Under the pieces are notes generated by a model that was given only the letters and a program-made list of their open reading frames with translations, was not told the origin of the DNA and did not search any database. From an uncultured Clostridia bacterium (GTDB lineage Bacteria > Bacillota > Clostridia > Lachnospirales > Anaerotignaceae): a stretch of 9,397 bases of DNA. Shown piece by piece: positions 1 through 5,441 of this stretch. How positions within the stretch are numbered: the first letter of the stretch is position 1; each line of letters begins with the position of its first letter. The position numbers and the translations under genes are program-made. Location of the stretch: positions 1-9,397 of the forward strand of contig CALFPN010000176.1 of the NCBI GenBank assembly GCA_937919015.1, in the 5' to 3' direction.

Positions 1-403
1 CACCTATATTCCAAATTCTCATGATTCCAAAAAGGGGATTGTTTTCTTCTTGCCAGATGTATCCTTGAAATGTTGTGTCATATCCGCAATATCCCTCGGT
101 AATGATTTCAAATTTTGCATTAGGGTATTGCTCCTTAAATTCCTCAAAAGACAATTCTCTGCCAGAAAAAGATTTCACTCCATCATACCCGTATGGAGTG
201 TTAAACACCATAATATTGCACTCCTCTTTATCAATCTTTGTAAATTCGATTATTCCCTGATACCATTTTTCTTCATTATCAGTATATTGAAATATTCGAT
301 TCATCTTCAAAGATAATTTGTTCTCATTAATTTCAATCTGTACTATCCTGCTATCGTGCAAGCTAAACGAAAGATTACTTTTCCTGTCTCTAATATAATC
401 CAT
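1..403 (-). CDS. Uncharacterised protein, 3' end outside window
   Basis: An open frame of 134 codons starts at ATG 403 and is still open at the left edge, so the C-terminus is missing. The start is backed by GGGGAG and AAGGAT just upstream and by an extended -10 box (TGGTATAAT) about 50 bp upstream. The product begins MDYIRDRKSNLSFSLHDSRI and looks like a soluble, mostly beta-strand protein: alternating hydrophobic/charged stretches, many aromatic residues (FQYTDNEEKWYQGII, GYCGYDTTFQGYIW), no signal peptide or membrane segment. I do not recognise the family. The small aromatic-rich fold and the position beside a transposon-protein remnant would suit an immunity-type or accessory protein, but that is inference. 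The gene is visibly more A+T-rich than lonB and its other neighbours, which suggests acquisition by transfer. Confidence 0.75.
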   Translation of the reverse strand, partial: MDYIRDRKSNLSFSLHDSRIVQIEINENKLSLKMNRIFQYTDNEEKWYQGIIEFTKIDKEECNIMVFNTPYGYDGVKSFSGRELSFEEFKEQYPNAKFEIITEGYCGYDTTFQGYIWQEENNPLFGIMRIWNIG

Positions 404-451
404 ATCCTTATTCTCCCCAAATTCCGATTTACCGTTTATTTACTTGTGCAA

Positions 452-460
452 ATTATACCA
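452..460 (-). promoter_or_regulatory. Extended -10 promoter of the gene at 1-403
   Basis: Read on the minus strand, TGG-TATAAT gives a perfect -10 hexamer with the TGn extension. No good -35 is seen at 16-18 bp, as is usual for extended -10 promoters. TTGTG/CACAA words recur around it at 444, 467 and 491. Confidence 0.5.
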
Positions 461-505
461 TAAAACTTGTGAACAATTCTACCGCAACTTTTGTGAAATA
501 TGAGA

Positions 506-535
506 AAAGTCCGAACAGTTTTCTGCCCGGACTTT
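506..535 (-). terminator. Intrinsic terminator behind the tnpV remnant
   Basis: Arms AAAGTCCG / CGGACTTT (8 bp) enclose an inner CAG-tetraloop-CTG hairpin. On the minus strand the stem is followed by TTTTCTC-type pyrimidine sequence. It lies 5 bp beyond the stop codon of the tnpV remnant and probably once ended that gene. It also shields the 1-403 gene from upstream transcription. Confidence 0.5.
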
Positions 536-540
536 CTCGC

Positions 541-722
541 TCAATCGTAAATCAATTCCGCTTTCACAACTTCCTCCGCCTGTGCCTTGCAAGCGTTCAT
601 CTGCCGTACCCACTCCATCTGATTTTTGTAAGCCCGTTCCAAATGTATTTATCGCCACCTTCTGCCAGTTCCCTCACAGAGATCTCAATACCCGTCATAT
701 CTTCATAATAGGACTGGTAACC
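541..722 (-). pseudogene. tnpV: Frame-disrupted remnant of a TnpV-type transposon protein
   Basis: The last 30 or so codons, ending at TGA 541-543, read ERAYKNQMEWVRQMN followed by CKAQAEEVVKAELIYD. This matches, from memory, the C-terminal signature of the TnpV family (QMEWV..MN...AEEI...ELIY) carried on clostridial conjugative and mobilisable elements. Just upstream the fitting frame changes: a second frame gives YYEDMTGIEISVRELAEGGD, which resembles the preceding family segment and runs on to a stop in the new frame. The break falls at about 630-645. TnpV proteins are normally about 110-130 residues; only about half is here and no start is visible, because the 5' side abuts the lonB terminator. 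I read it as a decayed remnant, not an expressed gene. The assignment rests on pattern memory, without an alignment. Confidence 0.55.
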
Positions 723-726
723 GAAA

Positions 727-763
727 AAGAAAAGGGTATCTCCTCAGGAGATACCCTTTTCTT
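727..763 (-). terminator. lonB terminator with the stop codon as its loop
   Basis: A perfect 17-bp inverted repeat (727-743 / 747-763) surrounds a 3-nt loop that is exactly the lonB TGA stop (744-746). On the minus strand the stem is followed by TTTCGG, and its last bases are U-rich. The left arm encodes the final residues of LonB (EKGIS). Confidence 0.85.
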
Positions 764-2381
764 GCAAGAGTTCCATTCCTTCCGCCAGACTTTCCGGCAG
801 GAAAACATGCTCCAAAATCTCCTGCACCTCTTCCACGGGAATGACTTTGATTTCCAATCTTTCGAAACTTTCCTTCCAGTTTTCCTTTGGAATAAAAGCA
901 ATTCTTGCCCCGGCCTCTTTCGCCGCCTCCAGTTTTTCCTCCACGCCGCCCACAGGCAACACCTGCCCATGGATACTGATTTCCCCCGTCAGGGCAATAT
1001 CATTGGGCACAGCCGTTTCCGTAAAAGCAGAATAAACCGCAAGGAACATGGCCACCCCTGCCGAAGGGCCATCCACAGGGATACCCCCGGGAAAATTCAG
1101 ATGAACACTGTAATCCTTTTTGGAAAAACCAAACTGCTCCATGAGGGTCAATACATTTTCCGCAGCGGAACGGGCATTGCTTTTCCGTCTGCCGCTGCCC
1201 TGTCTGTTTTTGATCTCCTCTTCTTCCATAATGCCTGTCACAGTCAAACCACTCTGTCCTTTCTGCACAATGGCCTCCACGGAAAGGAGAACACCGCCCT
1301 GCGGCTGCACGCCCAACCCATTGACTACACCGATTTGGGGCTTTTCCGGGATTTTTTTCTGATAGATGGGCTGATATTTCCCCGTTTCCGCCGCCCATTC
1401 CAAGTCCGCTGCGGTGATACATTCTTTTCCCTCCATCCATGCCAGAGAGGTCAGGGACTGCACCAGATTGACCGTATCCCTGCCGCCCGTGGCATAACAG
1501 GCGATCTTCCGGCACAGGCCATCCTCATACCTTACCCCTGCCCGTTTCAAGCTGTTCTCCGCGATCTGCTCCACAGAATGTCTGTCCAGACGGTCGAAGA
1601 AAATTTCCGTACAGCGGGAACGGAGAGCCTCGGGGATTTCATGGGGGCTGCGGGTGGTCGCCCCGATCAGGCGAAAATCCGCAGGGATACCGTTGCGGAA
1701 AATCTCGTGAATATAGCCGGGAATACTGCGGTTGCTGCGGCTGTAGTAACTGCTCTGGAACCGCGCCACCCTGTCCTCCAGCACCTTTAACAATTTATTC
1801 ATCTGAATGGGATGCAGTTCTCCAATCTCATCGATAAACAACACACCGCCATGGGCTTCGCAGACAGCACCGGGACGAGGTCTGGGGATGCCCGCCTGCC
1901 CAAAGGCCCCCGCCCCCTGATAAATCGGGTCATGGACAGAGCCCATCAGGGGGTCTGCAATGTTCCGTTCGTCAAACTGCAGTGTGGTAGCATCAATCTC
2001 CACAAATTTTGCCTTTTCTTTGAAAGGAGAATCCTCCTTTTTCTTTGCCTCCTCCAAAATCAGCCTTGCGGCCGCCGTTTTCCCCACCCCGGGGGGGCCA
2101 TAGATCAGAATATGCTGGGGATTCGGGCCGCAAAGAGCCGCCCTAAGAGCCCGGATGGCTTTTTCCTGCCCGATGATCTCCTCCAGCTGTTTTGGTCTGG
2201 TCTGCTCGGAAAGGGGCTCTGTCAAGCCTTCCTCCCGCATCAGCATCAGCTTATCCATTTCGATGATATTATCCTCTGTTCGCAATCCTTCTCCCGTCTT
2301 TTTTCGCACACTTTTCAAAAAATACCATGCACCCAGCCCGAAAAATGCCAGCTGAGCAAATGCCAGTAGATTCCATTCCAC
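744..2381 (-). CDS. lonB: ATP-dependent protease LonB, membrane-anchored Lon family
   Basis: 545 residues, close to the roughly 550 of Bacillus LonB. Residues 5-22 form a single hydrophobic anchor (LLAFAQLAFFGLGAWYFL). An AAA+ module follows, with Walker A GPPGVGKT at 95-102, Walker B LFIDE at 181-185 and a sensor-like IGATTR near 239-244. The C-terminal Lon protease domain has the Ser-Lys dyad: Ser440 in DGPSAG and Lys483 in GGVEEKLEAA. It degrades proteins in an ATP-dependent way at the membrane; the large N-terminal substrate domain of LonA is absent, as expected for LonB. In Bacillus, LonB is linked to the forespore; whether that holds here is unknown. The start is GTG, placed 7 nt after GGAGAG; an ATG directly abutting that site is out of frame. 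No strong promoter was found in the 88-bp gap upstream. A terminator there makes this gene separate from the zinc-ribbon gene. Confidence 0.95.
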   Translation of the reverse strand: MEWNLLAFAQLAFFGLGAWYFLKSVRKKTGEGLRTEDNIIEMDKLMLMREEGLTEPLSEQTRPKQLEEIIGQEKAIRALRAALCGPNPQHILIYGPPGVGKTAAARLILEEAKKKEDSPFKEKAKFVEIDATTLQFDERNIADPLMGSVHDPIYQGAGAFGQAGIPRPRPGAVCEAHGGVLFIDEIGELHPIQMNKLLKVLEDRVARFQSSYYSRSNRSIPGYIHEIFRNGIPADFRLIGATTRSPHEIPEALRSRCTEIFFDRLDRHSVEQIAENSLKRAGVRYEDGLCRKIACYATGGRDTVNLVQSLTSLAWMEGKECITAADLEWAAETGKYQPIYQKKIPEKPQIGVVNGLGVQPQGGVLLSVEAIVQKGQSGLTVTGIMEEEEIKNRQGSGRRKSNARSAAENVLTLMEQFGFSKKDYSVHLNFPGGIPVDGPSAGVAMFLAVYSAFTETAVPNDIALTGEISIHGQVLPVGGVEEKLEAAKEAGARIAFIPKENWKESFERLEIKVIPVEEVQEILEHVFLPESLAEGMELLQEKGIS

Positions 2382-2445
2382 GTTCCATCTCTCCTTTTTC
2401 CATTGTTGGAAATAGTATCTCTGGAAACCCGTGGTTTATCCCCAC

Positions 2446-2469
2446 GAAAAAAGGACACATTCCGTGCCC
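2446..2469 (-). terminator. Terminator of the zinc-ribbon gene
   Basis: On the minus strand GGGCAC-GGAAT-GTGTCC forms a 6-bp stem (one G.U) followed by TTTTTT. It begins right after the TAA at 2470-2472. A second small hairpin, CGTGG/CCACG (2430-2446), follows on the lonB side. Confidence 0.72.
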
Positions 2470-2895
2470 TTATATTTCGCTGCCCTCCATCAGGAACTCC
2501 TTCATAAATTGTTCCTCCGGAATGCTGTATTCAATTTGTTCATGGATATCCACATAATGATCCATCACCAAAAATTGAAATGCACCAAAAGCCAGCAGAC
2601 CGCTTAAAATCGTCCCAATCACCGCAATAACCATCCACGCCTTGGCAAAGTTCCTTTTGTTGGGGTTGCTGTTCCCGCTGATGATCCAAAGGATGCACAC
2701 AATAAAATTCACCACAGGGATGGCTAAAATAATGAACATCAGCAGATAATCGCCCATAGACAATACTTCCGCTTGGTTCTCCTCCCGTCTTTCCTCTCTG
2801 ACAGGTTCTTCCTTTTCCAAAGGCATCCCGCAGTGCATACAGAACTGATCTTCCGCCTTCACCGCACCGCCGCATTTTTTACAAACTTTCGACAT
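2470..2895 (-). CDS. Small zinc-ribbon membrane protein of unknown function
   Basis: 141 residues. The N-terminus is a zinc ribbon with C5, C8, C19 and C22 (CxxC-x10-CxxC). A charged linker rich in Glu and Arg (27-45) leads to two membrane helices at about 49-73 and 84-108, joined by a short loop containing SNPNKRNFAKA. That loop is typical of a widespread but uncharacterised Firmicute group of zinc-ribbon, two-helix proteins. The acidic C-terminal tail (112-141) would lie on the same side as the ribbon, probably the cytoplasm. The start is ATG at 2895 with AGGAG 8 nt upstream. The gene is monocistronic: a promoter lies upstream, a terminator directly behind, and bioY is divergent. No function can be assigned from the sequence. 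Confidence 0.88.
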   Translation of the reverse strand: MSKVCKKCGGAVKAEDQFCMHCGMPLEKEEPVREERREENQAEVLSMGDYLLMFIILAIPVVNFIVCILWIISGNSNPNKRNFAKAWMVIAVIGTILSGLLAFGAFQFLVMDHYVDIHEQIEYSIPEEQFMKEFLMEGSEI

Positions 2896-2936
2896 CTTTT
2901 ATTCTCCTTCCCCGAAATTCACGATTCATTTTTATT

Positions 2937-2945
2937 ATCATACCA
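2937..2945 (-). promoter_or_regulatory. Extended -10 promoter of the zinc-ribbon gene
   Basis: The minus strand shows TGG-TATGAT about 40 bp before the start codon. No clear -35 is present. It lies back-to-back with the bioY promoter at 2971-2999. Confidence 0.45.
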
Positions 2946-2970
2946 TAATAATCGGATTTGAAAAAGAGCA

Positions 2971-2999
2971 TTGACAAAATTTAAGAAAATCTTTAATAT
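2971..2999 (+). promoter_or_regulatory. bioY promoter
   Basis: A perfect TTGACA -35 (2971-2976), a 17-bp spacer and a TAATAT -10 (2994-2999) give a strong vegetative sigma-type promoter 35 bp before the start codon. The spacer and -10 contain an imperfect AT-rich dyad (TTTAAGA / TCTTTAA). I could not identify a convincing BirA operator in it. Confidence 0.85.
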
Positions 3000-3034
3000 T
3001 TTGACTATTATATTTCAGAAACGGAGGAAAACAA

Positions 3035-3553
3035 ATGAAAACCAATGATTTGACCCGCATCGCCCTGATGGCGGCTGTCCTTTGCGTCCTTGCACCCATC
3101 AGCATTCCTGTTCCTGTCAGTCCTGTGGCCCTGACCCTTGCCACCTTTGCCCTCTATCTGATGGCTTACATCCTAAATCCCAGACAGGCCTTAGCCGCCG
3201 TCGCATTATATTTATTATTGGGAGCCATCGGTCTTCCCGTTTTTTCAGGCTACATGGCAGGGATCAGCCGCTTTACCGCCCCCGGCGGCGGATATCTGCT
3301 GGGATATCTGTTCCTTGTGGGCATCGGCGGATGGTTCGTGCATCATTTTTCCGCCCTTCTCCTGCAGCTTTTCGGCATGTTCCTTGGCACCCTTGTTATG
3401 TACCTTCTCGGCACCTTTTGGATGGCATATGTAACGAACATTTCTTTTCTTGCTGCCATTCCTGCCGGTATGCTGATCTTTCTGCCCTTGGATATCATCA
3501 AGATCGCCTTCTCTGCTTATATCGGCAGAAAGGTGCAAAAATACATAAAATAA
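3035..3553 (+). CDS. bioY: BioY, substrate-binding S component of the biotin ECF transporter
   Basis: 172 residues, almost wholly hydrophobic, with about six membrane helices, which is the normal size and shape for BioY. Family marks are GLPVFSG at 66-72, the glycine-rich GGGYLLGYL at 84-92 (usually PTGGYL.G) and DIIKI at 153-157 near the C-terminus. The protein binds biotin in the membrane and works with an energising module (EcfA/EcfA'/EcfT) that is not in this window and is probably shared and encoded elsewhere. The ribosome site GGAGG sits 7 nt before ATG 3035. The gene stands alone behind its own strong promoter and converges with mgtE. BioY genes are commonly biotin-repressed through BirA; no clear operator is seen here. 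Confidence 0.93.
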   Translation: MKTNDLTRIALMAAVLCVLAPISIPVPVSPVALTLATFALYLMAYILNPRQALAAVALYLLLGAIGLPVFSGYMAGISRFTAPGGGYLLGYLFLVGIGGWFVHHFSALLLQLFGMFLGTLVMYLLGTFWMAYVTNISFLAAIPAGMLIFLPLDIIKIAFSAYIGRKVQKYIK

Positions 3554-3584
3554 AAAAAACGCCTATTCCTTCAGGACAAGGGCG
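3552..3584 (-). terminator. Possible second terminator for transcripts leaving mgtE
   Basis: On the minus strand a CGCC...GGCG hairpin (3560-3584) with an inner TCCT/AGGA stem is followed by eight T (3552-3559). It sits directly behind the bioY stop. It would stop read-through from mgtE before it reached the bioY antisense strand. The stem is interrupted, so this is tentative. Confidence 0.4.
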
Positions 3585-3605
3585 CATTTGCTCCGCAAAC
3601 GGTAT

Positions 3606-3655
3606 AAAAAAGGCTGTCCGATCTCTGGAAACAGATTTCGGTCAGCCTTATTTTT
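3606..3655. terminator. Bidirectional terminator between bioY and mgtE
   Basis: Hairpin 3610-3649: AAGGCTG/CAGCCTT, then CCGA/TCGG, then TCTG/CAGA closing a GAAA tetraloop, with small symmetric mismatches. It is flanked by AAAAAA on the left and ATTTTT on the right, so U-tails exist in both directions for the two converging genes. Confidence 0.87.
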
Positions 3656-3675
3656 CTATTATTTTCTCCGTCATA

Positions 3676-5031
3676 TCACAAAACCAACATTGTAGCAATG
3701 CTGAAATATACCACCAGCGCAATGGCATCGACAACCGTAGAGATCAGTGGGCCCGCCATCATGGCAGGGTCCAATTTTACGGCCTTTGCCAGAATAGGCA
3801 GAATGCAGCCCAAAGTCTTTGCCAGAATAACGGCAACCCCCATACTGATGGATACGGTCAGGTCGATATTAAAAGGCGTTGCTTTATCAAAGAAGGTCAT
3901 GCGCCCCATGTTTATGATGGCAAGAATCAGGCCGCAGATGGCACCGACACGCAGTTCTTTCAGCACGACCTTAAAGGTATCCCGCATCTGAATCTCACCC
4001 AGAGCCAGACCGCGGATAATCATGGCAGATGCCTGAGAGCCGGCATTCCCACCCGTACCGGTGATGATCGTCATAAAACTGGAAAGAATAACCACAGAAT
4101 CCAGAAGATCCTGATACATCCCAATGACAAAGGCACTCAATGTACCGGAGATCATCAGCACACACAGCCAGGGGATACGGTTTTTTGCCAGAGCCAGCAC
4201 GCTCATTTTCAGATATTCATCATCAGAGGGCAGGACAGCATTCATCAGTTCCATATCTTCGGTGGTTTCCTGTTCGATAACGTCCACGATGTCATCGACA
4301 GTAATAATACCAACCATGCGGCCTTCCTTATCTGTGACAGGCAGAGCCATCCAGTTATATTTTTTAAAGATGTTTGCAACTTCTTCCTGGTCATCCAGCG
4401 TATTTACCGCCAGAACGTCATCCTGCATCAGGTCGCCTACAGTGGCTTCATCATCGGCACAGATCAGCGTTCGCAGAGGCACTACACCGATCAGTTTTCT
4501 CTGGGCATCGATAACATAACAGGTATAGATGGTTTCCTTATCCATCCCTACCTTTTTGATTTCAGCCAAGGCATAGGCTGCCGTCATATGGGTACGCAGA
4601 CGCACAAACTCAATGGTCATCAGGCTGCCTGCGGAGTTTTCAGGGTAATTCAGGAAGCGGTTGATGAGCTGTCTCGTTTCCGCATCCGTATTACGCAGCA
4701 CCTTTTTGACCAGATTGGCCGGTGCCTCCTCCAGAAAGTCAATGGTATCATCCAAGAACATTTCATCTACGATGTTGCGCACTTCTCGGTCCGTGATCGA
4801 CTGCACGATATGCTCCTGTGTATCATTATCCATATAAGAAAATACTTCCGCTGCCACGTCTTTGGTCAGCAAACGGAAAACAAACAGCTGTTTTTCATCA
4901 GAAAGCTCTTCGAAATATTCTGCAATATTGGCAGGCTGTTCTTCATTCAGTTCCTGCTTCAGCTGAAGATATTGTCCGCTTTCCATCAAAGCTGTGTAAT
5001 TATCGAACAAAATCTGCATTTCTTCATCCAT
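3676..5031 (-). CDS. mgtE: MgtE-family magnesium channel/transporter
   Basis: 451 residues, the usual length. The order is a cytosolic acidic helical N domain (about 1-130), two CBS domains (about 134-195 and 198-256; the second contains VTDKEGRMVGIITVDDIVDV), a plug/linker helix (about 257-275) and a membrane domain of about five helices (about 285-451). Channel signatures are GTGGNAGSQ at 325-333 and AGPLISTVVDAIAL at 426-439. Asp435 corresponds to the pore Mg2+ ligand of Thermus MgtE (D432 there). The family admits Mg2+ and closes when cytosolic Mg2+ fills sites between the N and CBS domains. ATG 5031 follows GGGGTG at about 6 nt. A strong promoter lies about 260 nt upstream, leaving a long structured leader with a terminator-like hairpin, so expression is probably controlled after initiation. 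Monocistronic. Confidence 0.97.
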   Translation of the reverse strand: MDEEMQILFDNYTALMESGQYLQLKQELNEEQPANIAEYFEELSDEKQLFVFRLLTKDVAAEVFSYMDNDTQEHIVQSITDREVRNIVDEMFLDDTIDFLEEAPANLVKKVLRNTDAETRQLINRFLNYPENSAGSLMTIEFVRLRTHMTAAYALAEIKKVGMDKETIYTCYVIDAQRKLIGVVPLRTLICADDEATVGDLMQDDVLAVNTLDDQEEVANIFKKYNWMALPVTDKEGRMVGIITVDDIVDVIEQETTEDMELMNAVLPSDDEYLKMSVLALAKNRIPWLCVLMISGTLSAFVIGMYQDLLDSVVILSSFMTIITGTGGNAGSQASAMIIRGLALGEIQMRDTFKVVLKELRVGAICGLILAIINMGRMTFFDKATPFNIDLTVSISMGVAVILAKTLGCILPILAKAVKLDPAMMAGPLISTVVDAIALVVYFSIATMLVL

Positions 5032-5052
5032 AATTTCACCCCAAATCCAAAT

Positions 5053-5073
5053 AAAAAAAGCACAGGCTTTTTT
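5053..5073 (-). terminator. Terminator-like hairpin just upstream of mgtE
   Basis: On the minus strand AAAAAAGC-CTGT-GCTTTTTT forms an 8-bp stem with the run of T continuing (5053-5059). Only two of the pairs are G-C, so the hairpin is weak. It sits about 20 nt before the mgtE start, after the promoter, where an attenuator would be. Confidence 0.4.
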
Positions 5074-5146
5074 GAAATAAAAATCTCAAATTGCCGTGCA
5101 TTTTTATCTAAAAAAAGGCATAAAGACGCAGAGTCAGCCCAAACTA

Positions 5147-5251
5147 TCAAAAAAGAGGCTGTCCCGAATGCACGGCAATATTCATTTCAACAAATCGTCG
5201 GTTGCCCTCAGGTTCTAAAGGGATACTGTCTTTACTATGACTGCCGTCCAT
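5147..5251 (-). CDS. Possible 34-codon upstream ORF in the mgtE leader
   Basis: ATG 5251 lies 7 nt after GAGGTG (5259-5264) and opens 34 codons, MDGSHSKDSIPLEPEGNRRF plus 14 more, ending at TGA 5147-5149. The early part is rich in Asp, Glu and Pro (KDSIPLEPEG). Its ribosome site lies in the 5' strand of P1 and its last codons in the 3' strand, so translation and leader folding would exclude each other. It may be a regulatory leader peptide, or a chance reading of a structured RNA. Overlap with paired segments makes chance quite possible. Confidence 0.25.
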   Translation of the reverse strand: MDGSHSKDSIPLEPEGNRRFVEMNIAVHSGQPLF

Positions 5252-5298
5252 TCCATTTCACCTCTTCTTTCCTAACTGAAATATTCCTCAACTTCTTC

Positions 5299-5327
5299 AG
5301 TATATTCCTTCAAAATTTTTCAGTCAA
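5299..5327 (-). promoter_or_regulatory. mgtE promoter
   Basis: The minus strand shows TTGACT (5322-5327), a 17-bp spacer and TATACT (5299-5304), predicting a start near 5292. This implies an untranslated leader of about 260 nt. It is divergent from the mscL promoter, with about 40 bp between the two -35 boxes. Confidence 0.82.
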
Positions 5328-5359
5328 CACCCTTTCGAAAATTTGGTGAAAAGTTTGCA

Positions 5360-5373
5360 TATCCTATTGGATA
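5360..5373. promoter_or_regulatory. Short palindrome over the mscL -35 box
   Basis: TATCC-tatt-GGATA is a perfect 5-bp dyad with a 4-bp centre that covers most of the mscL -35 hexamer (5367-5372). It could be a repressor site or chance. No known operator consensus was recognised. Confidence 0.3.
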
Positions 5374-5395
5374 CGGCTGTTTTTTTTGGTATACT
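5367..5395 (+). promoter_or_regulatory. mscL promoter
   Basis: TTGGAT (5367-5372), a 17-bp spacer containing eight consecutive T, and TATACT (5390-5395) lie about 45 bp before the mscL start codon. The -10 is strong and the -35 moderate. Confidence 0.7.
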
Positions 5396-5441
5396 AAGGA
5401 ATAAATATGGCATCCAATGCAATTTTAAGGAGGAATTTTGA

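Larger units (their letters stand above)
5032..5292 (-). promoter_or_regulatory. Structured mgtE leader RNA with competing stems
   Basis: Transcribed from the promoter at 5299-5327. Minus-strand pairings visible: P1, 5261-5270 with 5149-5158 (10 bp, one G.U); P2, 5240-5247 with 5172-5179 (ACGGCAGT/ATTGCCGT, one G.U); small hairpins CCCT/AGGG (5219-5222 with 5205-5208) and CAAC/GTTG (5201-5204 with 5188-5191). An alternative 13-bp perfect stem pairs 5167-5179 with 5090-5102 and excludes P2. T-runs follow at 5149-5154, 5111-5117 and 5053-5059. This layout, a closed multi-stem domain plus a rival downstream stem, resembles a riboswitch or attenuator. The conserved M-box core was not recognised. 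Pairings were found by eye; no energies were computed. Confidence 0.5.

Noticed and set aside
582..1790. 402-codon plus-strand open frame antisense to lonB
   Set aside because: It lies opposite the Lon protease and AAA+ domains, whose catalytic motifs are intact. The translation is low-complexity-like, with no recognisable family.
2269..2460. ATG at 2388 (immediately after GGAGAG) as the start of a separate small protein before lonB
   Set aside because: The ATG has no spacing from the ribosome site, and its frame ends inside lonB with no family features. The in-frame GTG at 2381 has correct spacing and gives the LonB membrane anchor.
2971..3034. BirA operator before bioY
   Set aside because: Only an imperfect AT-rich dyad is present. 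No recognisable pair of GTTAAC-like half-sites with the usual spacing was found.
5090..5179. 90-bp segment with 13-bp inverted ends as a MITE-type mobile element
   Set aside because: No target-site duplication is seen (flanks TCTCAA and ATTCAT differ). The position inside the mgtE leader and the rival P2 pairing make RNA regulation the better reading.
5160..5275. Resemblance of the mgtE leader to a SAM-I riboswitch (AGAGGTG, GGCAACC) or M-box
   Set aside because: Only isolated short words match. Spacing and core helices of either family are not met by eye. Kept as an unassigned leader.
3082..5349. 755-codon plus-strand open frame across bioY and antisense to mgtE
   Set aside because: It is out of frame with bioY and antisense to the conserved mgtE. 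The product is rich in His, Cys and Arg with no domain, and it has no ribosome site. It is a composition shadow.
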